DNA of 64,000 bases, taken from Hermatobates lingyangjiaoensis (Eukaryota > Arthropoda > Insecta > Hemiptera > Hermatobatidae). The position numbers and the translations under genes are program-made. A model generated the notes under the pieces. It was not told the origin of the DNA and made no database searches. It saw only the letters and a list, made by a program, of their open reading frames with translations. Numbering within the stretch: the first letter of the stretch is position 1; each line of letters opens with the position of its first letter. Positions 9,640 through 23,132 of this stretch are shown here, piece after piece. The stretch spans positions 1,791,501-1,855,500 of the forward strand of contig JAPFBL010000104.1 of assembly GCA_026182355.1 (NCBI GenBank). The letters are read 5' to 3'.

Positions 9640-12234
9640 ACAAACAATAAGCATGTATTTTATACAGCTGACCCGATAAACTTCGTACCGTCTAACAGTA
9701 ATGCTGTGGAACTTTAGTTAAACTTAATTTAGTATTTAATTAACATAATAGCTGACCCGACAGACGTCCAATAAACACACTTGGGTGATTGCTGTTAACT
9801 GTAATTAACATCGTAATAGACAATACTAAGATTCAAATCAGCGTGAGTGATTCGTCTGGATGAGGCAGAGCTGGTTCAAATGGTTCCCTCTCTGGATTCT
9901 CGATGCACCTTTGTTTCAGATGAACGGGCTCGAGCATGAAGTTCTCAGTCGGTATTCAATCTTCCTTCTAGTTGCTAGTTTGTTTCAAATCAACGGGTTT
10001 GAATATTGCGTTCTTCAAATTCCAATTTTGCTTCTCGTCACTTCTTTATCACTGAAGCTCGTGTGGTAAAAAGTCACATATCGTTTTTTTTTTTGGGGGG
10101 GGGGGGGAGTCTTATCTGCACAGAAATGACTTTGAAATGTATTGAAAATTACTTTCTTGAGCGTTGAACAGTAATCAAAATTATGAATGAATTGTTTATA
10201 TGTAAATAAATATGTTGGGTTTTCATTTACCTAGAAAACCGCTTTGCATCCAAGTTTCGAAATACGCAAGTATGAAACAAATAAAAAAAAAATGATTTCA
10301 TAATTAGAATCTGAATTTTCTATCGGAATAGCTTTATGAACTCATTACCCTTCGATTTATAAACTATGTATCCAGCCATTCACCAAAAAATTATCACAAT
10401 TGGATTAATGGTTGAATAATACAAAAGAGATACAGACAAACCTTGATTTATTATAGAATTGTTATTTTAACATGTCATGTAGCTCCCTTTTCTATTCTCT
10501 GTTGCTTTTTTTTTGCTTTTCCTTTTGTTATAATGACTACATTTCTGTTATGTAAACTCGTAATACAGACTATTAATAACAGTATAAGGTACAATTTATT
10601 TTCTCTTTCAATGACACACATGATACCTGAGAAAAGTAATAACCCCCTAATGATAATTTTTTTTATTAACAACTTATTATAGCACTTATAGAAAAAAAAA
10701 CAAATAAATAAACAACAGAAGAATCGAATATATTGTATGTGGTAACGGAGACAAATATGTACATTACTCTACACAAATTGAGCGCACCCTATTCTATTCA
10801 GTCACCTATGATCATTTGTTGGGAAATTATGGGAAGGACTGCTTTGAACGAAAGGTGTAGACTAGGGAGTAAGTAGTTATGGTGAGAGTTATAACAGATA
10901 TTGGTGGGGCGTGAACTATTGAACGTTTGATTAAATTGACTAATTTATGCAGAAGGAATATTGAAGAATTTTGCTGAGGATTTTAGATTGAAAAGATCAT
11001 ATCTTTTGTCAGTAAGTTTAAATAATTAAGACCCTATGCTGTAAGCTTAAAAGGGGCATTGTGCACTCGTAAACCACTGATTTGTTGTTGGTCGTTAATT
11101 TTCAACTTTGTTTCTATAAATTAAGTAGAATTTGTAGCATCTTTGTGGATCTGCCTTTAAAAATGTGTATAAGTATAGCAAGTAAAACAACCCTATGTAT
11201 TTGGTGACTATATATTGCAGTATCAAAATACATTTAAAACGACTGGATGAAAGATATTTACGTGTAATGTAAAAGCATTTCATTCCTTTATTACATTTCT
11301 GTTTATGGATACGTACTGCCTACTTCATTCAAAAAGACTCTATAATGTTTGGTTGTTTTTGGATATGTATAAATGCAGCTTCGGGAATTTGACTTAACGA
11401 AAGTATGACCTTTCTATAAAACTTAACTGTGTGAGCAGATTGTACAATCTAGAAGTGTAGATGGAAATGAGAGAGTTTTAACTAGGCTTCCTCGAGGTAC
11501 AGTTGTCGTCATAGAGGATATAGCCAAGAGAGAATCAGATTATAAGATGTGGATAATAAAGTCTACATGATTCAGTTGTAAATAAGACCATTTTCTTGAG
11601 CTTTCAAAGGTCTAGGAATACAACAGAACAAATTATTTTCTGTTGGAGAGCAGAGGAAATGAATCTATTCAGCAATACAATGATATTGTTGAATGGTAAA
11701 ATGTTATAATCAAAATCTGGATTCATAGAAAATATTTTATTTTGATAAATTTAAGATGGATTGAAGTCCTTGTAAAAAGAATTTTACTAACATCTTACAC
11801 ACAGTTAGTAAAATAATGTGTTTAGCAAGAGTATGAGATCCTTTAAAACCACACATCTGATAACCAATTTCCACAGAATATGAAAGTGAATTGTTTGCAA
11901 GATGAAGTTACATATGTACGTGAAAATAATTATATACTTAAAGGGGAGTTGTTTTAGAGTTTTATTCGTAATTAGATCATAGCTAGGATATTTTTGGAAA
12001 AGAGCTCTTGATTTTGAAGAAGTGTTCATTTGGGGAGAGCGATATAGATTGTGGAGAGAGATAGGGAGGGGTTAAGAGTTCATTAGTGATATACTTCATA
12101 GTATCAGAATCTTCTGCTTTTGAGTTAGTAATAAAATGTGTTTCCAGGTGTTGATAGATGGCCTGGCATCAATTATTCAGGTCTAAGTTTTGATAGATTT
12201 ACACGTTCCTAAACTCATTTTTGACGTTTTTCTT
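9640..12234. other. AT-rich DNA with a G homopolymer; no gene seen
   Basis: A run of about 15 G follows a T run at 10086-10108. Weak open frames at 9860-10069 and 10443-10682 have no recognisable domain. If the exon at 9525-9632 is real, this could be intron of that gene. Confidence 0.5.
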
Positions 12235-12810
12235 ATAATACTACACATAAATGTATGAGTGCGTGAGTTAGATAAGCGTTTGTGTACACACTACAGACCA
12301 CATCGTTTAATCATATTTTAATCATCGTTTCTTCATAAAAAAAATGACCTTTACGATAGCTATTCTCAATTGTTGAAATTGGAAATTGAGACTATTGAAA
12401 TTTATTGATTAATATAAAACTGTCAACTACATTAACTGAAAAAAAGATATTATTTTCCAATAACGAGAGAGATTAGTTCCAATAAAATGTGAAAATTTTC
12501 ACTTATACTGATTCCTAGAGTTTGTGGACAGAGTTTAAGCCATTCCTTCTGTCTGATTATAGCACATTCTAAGAGGATGAACCGAAGTACATTTATTTGA
12601 TCATTTCAAAAAATGTTCTTTTATTTTCTAAACGACTGACTACAGAACAATACACTTTTATAACAAAATTGATTTAAATTAATTATTCCATAAATAATAA
12701 AATGTACAATTCTAATGACTGCAAAGGGCAATATAACTCTATAAATTGAAAACTAAACTAGGAATATAGTAATTTGTTGTACTTGTTGCAGTTGTTTACA
12801 TTGACTTAAA
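12235..12810 (+). repeat. decayed copy of the dispersed TG-tract repeat
   Basis: The order of landmarks (GTGCGTGAG patch, CAGACCACATCG, CAATAAAATGTGAAAATTTT, CTTATACTGATTCCTAGAG) parallels 4720-5290, with much divergence. Boundaries are approximate. Confidence 0.4.
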
Positions 12811-13032
12811 CATTTTTATTAGAATCGAATGAAATCAAATGTGTTATTTTAATTTTAATAACAGAAAGTTAATCATCTTTTAATGATTAAATAATCAGTT
12901 AATATGTGTTACATGCAAATTTAGATCTTAATATTTTTTTAAAAAAAATATGTTAGAATATATGAGTTAGGTAATTAGTTTTCTAACATAATTTTTAATC
13001 TTCAATATAAAACTGCTTCATTAGACTAAGTT

Positions 13033-13302
13033 GCATCGGGGTTTGATCCCCAGCTCATGTGGGAGGTGAATGAATCTGAGCACGTCGTCACTCAGAAAAG
13101 GACGTTAAACCGTCGGTCCCGAGCCTGAGCGATGTCAGTTACTTGTTAAAGATCCCTACTCTAAACACACTTGAGTTAGGCAAAATTTAGAACTTCCACT
13201 GTAGAATTAATCTTCATTGTGTGGTATCACAAAGGGCCAGAGGTCGGCCTACGTGTGTTCCCTTGTGGGACTACCACTGAACCTAACCTAACCTAGACTA
13301 AG
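13033..13302 (+). repeat. tRNA-derived SINE, copy 2 (5' truncated head, CCTAA tail)
   Basis: A B-box remnant (GGGGTTTGATCCCC) is followed by the shared body GGACGTTAAACCGTCGGTCC and GTTAAAGATCCCTACTC. The 3' part differs from copy 1: GGTCGGCCTACGTGTG, TTCCCTTGTGGGAC, then three CCTAA units. The same 3' type occurs at 20016-20321. Confidence 0.8.
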
Positions 13303-15244
13303 TTTCAACATCTTCTTATACTACTTGTACTTCTAGATTAAAAAAAATAAAAAACGAGTTCAGGTATAAGGTTGGTAAGAGTTCTTATGAGGTGAATAAA
13401 GTTAGTAAGTGATTATGGAAGGTGTTGGATGTTGTGGTTTTGGGTCTTGGTTGTTGCATCATTACTCAGCACAGAGATCTGACCGTAAGACAAAAAGGAC
13501 GGTACAGGCGACCAGACATCTGTTCCACTGGCGGGTGTCTGTTTGTTTACCATTGGAAAGTGTCGTATTAGACGTCCAAAGTACACTGACTAATATGAAG
13601 GCCAGATTTAAAGCAGGTAGAGTGGTCCTTGAACAGTAATCCCAAGCTATATGCCCTTCATAAATCTAACCTACATCAAATATTTGTATGCCCAAAACCT
13701 CAGGATATATCCTAGAACAGTTAAACTATGGAACACCAAGCAGGCACTAAGAAACATCAAAGAAATATATGTTGCAGTCACCTCACTAATATACGTAGAT
13801 CTTCCTCACTTTACAACCTGGACAAAACTTATTTTCTAACTTATTGCAAAATATATATATAAATCTTAATAACCTCATTACTTTTAAATTATGAGAATTT
13901 ATTTATTTAGAGTATATAAGGCAAGATTTATAGAAAAGCCCTTATTTAAATCCTCATTTATCTAAAAACAATTGTATTATTTACTTCATTTACAAATACA
14001 TATAGAGTTTCAAGAGACGATATCAGGACCTGTAAATCAGTTGGCTACTTTTCTTACCACCAAAATAGTACCCCTACTTGGAGGAAGTTTATTGCAATAT
14101 TTTCACATGCTCCATTTTTTATACTACGTGTGTATAATAATAATATATTATTATTGATTCGATTAATATTAAAGTAAATTAAAATAAATATTTATAATAT
14201 ATTAATTACAGTATGTTATAGTGCGTAACTATATGGTTACAGATGTCATACTATGACACTCAGCTTACTACTGAGCTAATGTTTACTAGCAAGAAAAGAG
14301 GGCTAGGAAACTGGTTTTTCAATGAGTTCAATACGACGTGTTATTTTTCTTCAATGTAAAATATTCCTTCACACAAACTGATTACAACATGTTGTTCCTA
14401 TAATTTATCCCTGCTACTAATGCTGTTATTCATATCTCTGCTGATCAGTTGAGGCCACTACCGCAGAATATTGTTACGAAGAATTGACTGTGTCTTATTC
14501 TGTACATGGATCTCTAAACATCTTTAATATTATTGATTAATCAAGGGTTGTGGCTTGTATAATGTGCCATAAATGTATCGCCTCTTTTTTTTTGGGTTAA
14601 TGCATATTTCTGTGCAGCCATAGCCTGATAAAATTTTTGCTAAATATTCAAAAGCATTTTTACAAATACCTTTGAACATTTGGCAAACATATTCTGCCAA
14701 AATTTAAAAATAATTTATTAAATTAAAAAAATAAAATATGAATAGTCGTGTAGCAAATTATGGTTTTATCCCTCAATTTGCACAATAGTTTAACCTCGAA
14801 TTAGTAATTGTCTTAAATTTTCGTAATGAAAAAGAAAAGGATTGGCCCCTCCATCTAAAATTAAAACATTTTTTATTTCAGTAATTTTATTATTGTTTAG
14901 CCTCTTACCGTAGTTGAAATATTCAATGTTCCAACCATGAACAATACTTTAGTTATGCTGGCTATATCCTGTTGGTTGTATTCTTTTTTCCTTGAATTCA
15001 TAAAGAAATTTTAGCAGTCAGTTTATCTACATATTCATTTCGTAAGCAATACTTTAAAAATTTGTTCAATATTATCTATAAATTCATTCTGTTTAATTTT
15101 ACTGTCAGGTAATACATTTTTAACTAATGATTTAAACAATAACAATGAGTTCAATAGATTCTGGGAGCATGAAATACATGAAAATCACTTTTGTCAAACC
15201 CGCTCTTGATATCTCTAGTAACCTTTACACATAAGTTAGATATA
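13303..15244. other. AT-rich DNA, no gene recognised
   Basis: The 13409-13639 stretch is somewhat GC-richer and open for 76 codons on the plus strand but matches no family I know. The rest is anonymous AT-rich sequence. Confidence 0.45.
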
Positions 15245-16167
15245 CAGTGGTACCTCTTCAAACAAAAGCCTTCTCTTACGAAATTTTGATTTTCGTTTTT
15301 CCAGGAAGGTCTTTGTGGAAAAAATGTGTCTCATCTTGTGAACTATGTTTTATCACAAAAAGGCCAAATTATCTAAATGCCCACTCGTTTCTTCAGCTCT
15401 CAGACATATCGCTTTTTTTTCTTGGAATTTTCCCAAGATCTCAGTATTTTTTATGTCACTGATAGTTTCATTTATCTCGTTTGAGAATGACTCTCTCTAA
15501 TTGTTATCGCATTGGACGACCCGTATCGCCCAGCATGTCCGGGCATTTCCTCGAGCAAGGAGGAACTTATCTCAGATGATAGCCGTACAAACAAGTGAAA
15601 AATAAAATGAAAACAAATGTAAAAGAGAAAAGTAAAAAAAAAATTGATAGAAGTTCTGAAGTTAATAAAATTATGAACGAAAGTCCTAAAAAGTAAAAAA
15701 AGATAAGAACTATAATAAGTTAAAACAATAATGTTTTATTCAATTCACAATTACAATTAAAGTTAAAAGTAAGTTGTAGGCGTGTGTTCGTGGAGTATAT
15801 GCGTATAAGCTTCGCAATTATAAAACGTCTGTCTACTCCTCCTTTGTACTACGAGTATACCTTCCCGTTCACCCACTCAGTCGCTCAAATCATAAAGTCC
15901 ATGACTCTATATATTATTAAGTATTATTACTATTATTTAATTTTGTAATTTATGTACAGCTTATTACAATTGTAATATGAATAACAACTATAACATTGAT
16001 TATTACATTTATTGGTTATTTTATTTTATCAAGTGCATTTTGAGATGGGTATGGGGATTTTTGAACCCATTAGGCTATTATCATGTAATTATCAATTCAT
16101 CTTACGAAAAGCTCATCTTACAAAACTTCTTCTGGAACGACTAATTTTGTATGAAGAGGTATGACTG
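15245..16167. mobile_element. TA-flanked inverted-repeat element (Tc1/mariner-pogo-like, non-autonomous), decayed
   Basis: The left end CAGTGGTACCTCTTCAAAC is mirrored imperfectly at the right end GTATGAAGAGGTATGACTG. The left end follows a TATA context consistent with TA targeting. The subterminal repeats (CTTACGAAA left, TTCATCTTACGAAAAG right) are also related to the intact element at 29352-30090, whose ends begin CAGTGGAACCTCTACATACG. No transposase is legible. Confidence 0.65.
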
Positions 16168-17720
16168 CCTGCTGTACTAGACGCGTGCTAACCCAGCCAT
16201 TCTACTTGTGGAGTAAATTACATAGCACAATTAATAAACTACCCTATTAAAGTAATTGTAATACAAGCATATAAAATTCAGATATTGATGAAACTTAATG
16301 AATTCTTTGTACCGAGACACTACATTATTCATTGTTCCTTTGTGGCATTTCTACCAAAAGATGGTAGAATAATTATAAATATGAGTGGCATATATGTTTA
16401 TAACTTTGTAATATAAGTTAAGTATTATATATATAATCACAGAACATGTTATTATTTACGAATTAGTTCATTTTTAGTATACACATATACATAATTATTT
16501 GTAAGCGTGTGTTTATTTTTTTAATTAAATACAGTTCAGTGATCATGAAACAAATTATTTTAAAAATTTTCAAACTTGCTGGTTTTAAGAGATTTGCTTA
16601 ATAAATTTTCTATGATTCCTATCAAAGTGTAACATAATCGAGGTATATTGACAGTATTTCAAACATCGTCAAACTAAACCATTTGAGGTATCTTTTAATC
16701 GCTTTAACTTTTAACAACCTAAGATATTTAACAGTCAGTACATGTTAAAGAAACAGAATTGGTTTCTAGTAAGTTTGAAACATGGGAAAAGTATATTTGC
16801 ATTCATTATGGCAAAACAGGTACTAATTCCAAGCAATTTTTCTGGTGACACTAAAATTTTAAATAGCTCATATATCATGGCATTAATTTAAATATTACAT
16901 AATAAAAACGTATCAAATTTATAATATAGGCAGAGGAAGTATTAAAGTATAAATTGAAAATAAAGTTTCTTCTTCAGTAATTTGTTCTAAAACAATTATT
17001 CAATATCTGCCACAAATGGCATAATGGATATATTGAGATAAAGGAAGTTATTAAACATAGTAGCTATGAGTTTGACAATACTTTTACCAGAGACAGTGAT
17101 AACATGTGTATACGATATGAACATTGAACTAATCCTAAATTTAATTGACTACAATGAGTTGTAAATATGTTTACTTAGAGTAACCGTGGTTACGGGACGG
17201 TGACAATTTCTTTTTATTTATCACCGTTGCTTATCTAACAAGTTTATAATACTATCCTTTCACATTTAATCAACCATTAAACAGCCGTTTAGTGGTCTCA
17301 AGTTAAAAAGGCTCAACTCTAGTGATCCAGATTGATAACTACTTTTTCATTGTTTAGTAGCAAAATGTAAAATCTTGATGTACAAAATAAATTTTAAAAA
17401 TAATAGATGATAATTTTAATCAAGAACCATGTTTGAAGGTAAATCTATTTAAGTTTGCTGAAATGAACTTCATCAAAGTGTTCACTGTATACTGAGTTAG
17501 ATAATTTAATCATATTCCTTCTAGCAAACTTAACAAATTACTAAATGGTCTGACCAAAAAGTTTAGCCTAAAATAAAGTATTTAAAATCCATTTAATGTT
17601 TGGAGTAAGCTGTCAATTTCATTTGATAAGGGTAACAGATTTAAGCGGTAAGTTTAAAAGTAAAGTCTTCTTCAAAGTTATGAAACTTTGTATAAGAGAA
17701 GTGATTCATTTCAAGTTAGA
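16168..17720. other. AT-rich DNA, no gene seen
   Basis: Very AT-rich with frequent stops in all frames. No repeat ends or splice-bounded exons were recognised. Confidence 0.5.
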
Positions 17721-17721
17721 G

Positions 17722-17746
17722 GAAGAAGAAGAAGAAGAAGAAGAAG
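17722..17746 (+). repeat. (GAA)n microsatellite
   Basis: About eight GAA units in a purine-rich patch. Confidence 0.9.
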
Positions 17747-20015
17747 TGGAGGCTTAGAAGGGTTTGAGATAAGAAGTTGTTTTGTCAGGCTGATGCAAAT
17801 TTGATGTGATTTCAATGAGGCTTGGTACTCATGATGGTGGTAACAGCTTACCTGTGGCGCCTCAGCCTCGCCAAGGCTAAGTCACTTGCTTTCCAAATCA
17901 CTACTGCCCCACCAAACTAACAAGTCATGTCTATGAACGGAGGGAAACACATTTAGCCATCTCAATAAGTTAAGCTAGACAATCTTGCCTGCTTCACACT
18001 CAATCATTACTTTGAGTATACAAGTCAAACACATTCACAATTGCTTTATTTTACTATGACTATTTTCATTTCGCTTATTTAAAATAACATGTAATTATAC
18101 ATAAGCATTTGGAACAGTAACATAAATAATAACAATAATTAGTAACAAGTTACAGATGATTAATATTTTCTGAAATGAAAGGGCTAAGGGATATAATCTT
18201 TTACGTTATCAGTTTTGCTGAAGAAGGATACACGTGCTTACTTTCCTTTTCCATTAAAATGGTACAGGTTTAAAGAAGTACTAAACTTAATAACAAAGCA
18301 AATAAACATTATTTGGTAGCATTTGAATAAACATTCTACTTTTCGTGTATGTTTTATGTACTATAATTGCAATTTATTAAAAATTATGATGTATTTCTTT
18401 GAATTATACAATTTTTTTTTGATTTCTTGTATGAAGATCTTATAGATGATTAAATAACAGCTCTTAAACAAATCGTAAACCATCAGCAAAACTATATCCG
18501 TTTAGACATAGGTATCTATACCTTTGGAATACAATCCTTCTGGCTTGAAGCAATTTTTTTAATATTAAAAAAAAGCTTTTCAGTCCATTGATTTCAATCT
18601 CGTCTATATTAGTTGTCCTAAAACACTTAAGAAAAAACGAAGATAGATTTACTGCATTTTTAGAATTTTTTTGAACTGTCCGAAGAAATTCTATACATAG
18701 TGATATTCATATTTAATTTGTACAAGATGTAATATTTCTTAAATATCAAATATTTCCCTATTTAGCATTTGTTGATGAAGTTTATGAACTAAAACCGTTC
18801 AGTTAAAGCTAAACACAGTATACAGTTGGTTTGATTAAAAAGAATGAAATGTAAAGTGCTTAATTTCTTAACTCAATATTGAAATGAATAAAGACAATTT
18901 TAAGTTTGTTCCAAGAATAAAACATCTTATCTGTATCTATTTTAATATTAAAGAGAAATTAGAAACAATATCTAATAATAGGTGTGCATGTAGGAGGAAG
19001 TGAAGGATTTTTCGGCCTAGTTGAGGAGTGATGATTGTTTGTTCTGATAGAATAAGCCTGAACCAAACAAACCAATGTACTACTTCCTGCTATTCATATC
19101 CTTTCACACAATCTCCCATTTGATAAATGTTTCCAGGAACTGTCTCGACTAATCAGTCTGGCTACGTCTTATCTGCATTTTTCTCTTCTCCTGAAGGCGA
19201 ACTGTTTGAAAATCAATATTTTTTTAAAAATTCTTGTTATTTTTCCTTATTTATTATTCAATCATTAAAGCATCTGGACTATTTTCTTCACCTTTTAACA
19301 ATCAAAATTTTATTCCGAATACAACAATTTTCAGTGCTGTTTAACATATAGCGGGTTATTTAAAAGGTTTCCACCTCAGTCAGACTATATGGTGGACATA
19401 AGTACTTGGATAATACTTAAGTTTATTAAAACTAGATTTATTTTACTCAATATCAAAAATACTATCAATTAGATATGAGAGAACTAAATAATCTATGAAA
19501 TCACTTTACATGAAATAAAAATTAATTTCATTATTTTGTATACGTATATTTTTATATGTTTTTGATACTTCATCGGTATTCTTTAAAAAGCGCCCGTAAA
19601 ACTCATAATATTTCTTTGAATGGTGCATACGTCATTCATAATGATGACCTTGAAAGAGCATCGAAATGCATTTGTTCAATTTGTTCATTTCACTTTCTAG
19701 CTAAGATCAGTTAATTGATTTTGAGTCTCAGTAGCTAAATCAAAGTACTGATGCTTAGCGTTAGCAAACACATTAACAAGCTGAACACATGCAGATTGCT
19801 ATCGTTATTTAGTTAAGTAAATAATAGCAGGAACTCCTCTGTTAATAATTGTATTGTTGCTGCCGTTGAGAACAACTCGAAGTTCTCATTTAGTTTTGTT
19901 GGATTAGCACGTCTTTTAATCCCACAGAACAACTAATGAAATAAATTGTATTCAAAAAGGATAGTTATGATATCGGTTTAGAAGGCCAACAGCAGTGTAC
20001 AAATTAAGACGATGA
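17747..20015. other. AT-rich DNA with one GC-richer patch
   Basis: A patch near 17850-17960 stands out in composition. On its minus strand it carries GCGCCACAG followed by GTAAGC, which resembles a splice donor after about 65 open bases. This is too short to call. The remainder, including the frame at 19127-19351, shows nothing recognisable. Confidence 0.4.
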
Positions 20016-20321
20016 GAGGGGTCCGAGTGGTACAGGGCAACATGCTAGCTTCTAGACTAGTAGAACAGTCTAGAGGGCCAAATACTCACTCTGGCACTTG
20101 ATTTATTCACACGGGAGGTGAAAATATTTCAGCATGTCACCCATGAAGAGGAAGTTAAGCCGTCATTCCCGAGCCAATGCGATATCAGGTACTGTTAAAG
20201 ATCCCTACTCTAAATACACTTGAGTATGGCCAAATTTCGTAAGGTATCAGCAAGGGATAATGTTTGACCTATGTGTCTTCCTCTCATGGGACCGCCACCA
20301 CATCCAAACCTAACCTAAGCC
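20016..20321 (+). repeat. tRNA-derived SINE, copy 3
   Basis: The shared body (GGAGGTGAAAATATTTCAG, GTTAAGCCGTCATTCCCGAG, CTGTTAAAGATCCCTACTC) and the same 3' type as copy 2, ending GGGACCGCCACCACATCC and CCTAACCTAAGCC. The tRNA-like head is diverged. Confidence 0.8.
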
Positions 20322-21120
20322 GGGAAGAACCTCTCTTCATTTAACTTACAATACTGTAACAGATAAATATATAAATTTACAAATATGCACACTGCGTACT
20401 AAGCCAGTACCCGAATATTCGAATTATTCATGAACAAACTCTCGATAATGACAACTCAATAAAATTGAGCAAGATTCTCCTTTGATCAGTAAGTAAAATG
20501 TAAAAATAAAAATTTATATATTTTTTTACTAATTAATCACTCGTATTGAGTTACATGTAGTTTATTTGTTATTTACTCCAATAAACTAATTTCAGTAGTA
20601 TTGGAATTGTTTTCTACAATACCGTAATGAGGAGGAAGGTATTATGTTTCAGATACAATTAAATATTTTTAAGGTATCATGGCTACATCGAATTGAATTA
20701 TGGGATTCATGAAATATTTCTGATGTTTGTTTAAAAATATGAAAAATAATTGGAATGTCGGTATCAATTAATAACAATAAAAGGAGCTCGAAAAGAAAAC
20801 TATAAAATATAACATACGTTTCAATATAACTCTTTACTTTCTATGTTTGTTTCTCGCAATTTATGATATATTAAAGAGTTGTTTTCTTCGTAACTATATT
20901 TTTAAAGTTACTTACCCTGCTCTATGCAGTTATAATGACTTTAATATTTAAAAAAAGCATTATTTTTATTTTTCTTATTTTGACCTACAGGGTATATTTT
21001 AAGAACTGCACTCAAATTTGGAATTTAAATGTGTCACCATAATAAGAGTGTTCAACTTATATTTAAAGAAATGTTTGACCCAATTCATAAATTGAGAAGG
21101 GGAGAAATATAGACTTTAAC
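20322..21120. other. AT-rich DNA, no gene seen
   Basis: No recognisable exon or repeat between the SINE and the mariner end. Confidence 0.5.
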
Positions 21121-21180
21121 TATGCGTGTGTAAATAAAGTAGTGAGACTGATTTTTTTAAAATTTTCTATTCAAATATAA

Positions 21181-21654
21181 TTACAATGTGATATTGTCAC
21201 CTTCAAAATAGTTCCCTTCGGAAGCCACACAGTGCTGGAGACGGTCCTTCCAATCATTGTAGCATTGCTGGAACTCGGATTCTGGAATGGCCTTCAGCTG
21301 GTCGGTTACAGCAGTTTGTATGTTTTGTAGTGTCCCGAAATGAGTTCCCTTGAGGTGATTTTTCAATCTCGGGAAGAGGAAAAAGTCACAAGAACTCAAG
21401 TCTGGTGAATAAGGAGGCTGAGGAGCAACAGGAATGTTTTTACTGGCCAAAAACTCGTTTATTGAGATGGCAGTGTGACAGGGCGCGTTGTCGTGACGCA
21501 ACACCCACTTGTCTTTGATGTTTGGCCGCACACGAAGGACTCTTTTTCGAAGTCTTACAAGGACCTCACGGTAGAAGTGCTGATTAACCGTTTGGCCTTG
21601 TGGCACAAACTCTTTGTGGACGATTCCGTGGCTATCAAAAAAACAAATCAGCAT
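21181..21654 (-). pseudogene. mariner transposase, C-terminal catalytic part
   Basis: An open frame of 157 codons covers the C-terminal half of a mariner transposase. HDNAPCH carries the second catalytic Asp. SPDLSSCDFFLFP carries the third, at D34D spacing from the second. The first catalytic Asp region was lost in the internal deletion, so this protein cannot transpose DNA by itself. The N-terminal piece is upstream in another frame. Confidence 0.9.
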
Positions 21655-21877
21655 GCATTTGATTTTCTTCGTGGTTCATCTTCAATCGACTCTCTTGAGC
21701 CCTTGATAAAACACGTTCTCCATAGGCCTCCTGAAGTTTTTCAAAAGTTTCGGTTGCATTATGTCCAAGTCTGAAGCAAAATTTGATTGCACACCGCTGC
21801 TCAACTTTGAGGTCACTCATTTTTAAAACGCTCAAGAAAAAAACCATTTCACGAAAACCAACGCTACGGACAAACAA
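21635..21877 (-). pseudogene. mariner transposase, N-terminal remnant
   Basis: The recognisable N-terminus starts MSDLKVEQRCAIKFCFRLGH and contains the first helix-turn-helix region (NATETFEKLQEAYGERVLSRAQ). Comparison with the second copy at 37134 shows one deletion just after RAQ, which shifts frame. A second, larger deletion follows DEPR and joins directly to the LICFFDS segment. The true initiator is the internal MSDLK Met; the preceding residues come from upstream sequence. Confidence 0.85.
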
Positions 21878-22013
21878 ATGACTGTGGCGAGTTCAGATTC
21901 ATACTGGAGGCGCATCACACGTGCACCTGACGCTACTCAAGGCCACGCGTCTCCAGCGTTGCCAGATCGAAAGCGACGTTGCCAGTCTCACTACTTTATT
22001 TACACACCTCGTA

Positions 22014-22860
22014 TATACATTTAGTCTTTGAATCGGTCCTTTCAGGGTACTAACACAATGGTTCTCTGCGATTCATCTTACATATGGTACAATTTATGAT
22101 AGTTTTTTATTGTATTAAACGTAATTTATTTTTTTGTAGGATTTCCAGAAGAGTTGTTGAAGTTGGCACCTATTTTGACATATATTAAAGTTAAATGAGT
22201 AAATAAAAAAACATATTGGTTTCAATTTTTTACACTATAAGTTATAAATTTATGAAAATTCCATCTTACTGATTACCTGTGTTGTAAAATGTATTCGGTG
22301 TCACATTTTACGTATTAATTCTACTTTTTTAGTTAGTTGGTAATTTATTAAAGATCTCACTTTATAAATTGTAATCTTTGTTATTAGATATTTATTGCGT
22401 TGAATTATATTTTCTTATAACACATTATATCACATATTAGATAACACATCTGCCTCAGATTTTAACGCGATCACAATCTACAGCTACGCATTGTCATTGT
22501 CAACAAACATGTTTTAGAGAGGCAGGGAAATTGAGGTTTGAAGGCCGTTTATAGTTACCAGTTTTCAGTCAACAGAATGATAAATCGAGTTTATTGAATG
22601 CAAATAAATATTATTTTTCATGGTACTATTGTAACGAAAAGAATTTAGTGATAAGCCATATTTAAAGATTATGTCCTCTAATCTTCATAATGTAGAAGTG
22701 TAAGAAAGAAGAATACCAACTTCTCAATATTTAAGGTAACAACTTTGATAAAGTTCATCAAGTTTTGACACAGTAAAGAATTAACAACATGAGTACAAAT
22801 AGATCTGTAAATAGATGAGTACAAACATATGTGGCTCTATATATGAATGTTTGGTAGATA
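22014..22860. other. AT-rich DNA, no gene seen
   Basis: No coding or repeat signal was recognised between the mariner end and the PLE fragment that follows. Confidence 0.5.
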
Positions 22861-23132
22861 ACAATATCAGAACATTCTGAAGATGGTTGAAGACAACCGA
22901 AACATGTTAATAATTTATGTTAACGTAATTCATCTGTTACATTTAGAATAATTGCAACTTGTAATAATAGTGATGTCTAACAGTAGCTTTGCTCATATTA
23001 TACATAAACTCAACCTTGAAGAAAGAAAATTAGCTAGAAGATTTGAATAGCTCAATAAGAAAAAGGTACGTGCAATCAAGTCAATTGATTTTAATACAAC
23101 TTGTATAACGGAAGGTCTGCTTCCTACCTTTA

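Larger units (their letters stand above)
21121..22013 (-). mobile_element. mariner element, internally deleted
   Basis: The right end, read inward on the minus strand, is CGAGGTGTGTAAATAAAGTA with TA outside. The left end carries the matching GTGTGTAAATAAAGTAGTG at 21127-21145. Full-length mariners are about 1.3 kb; this one is about 0.89 kb because the middle of the transposase is missing. A second copy with an almost identical 5' end begins at 36939. Confidence 0.9.

Noticed and set aside
13286..13302. CCTAACCTAACCTA, resembling the arthropod telomere repeat
   Set aside because: Only three units, placed exactly at the 3' end of a SINE and seen again at the end of another copy, so it is a SINE tail rather than an internal telomere.
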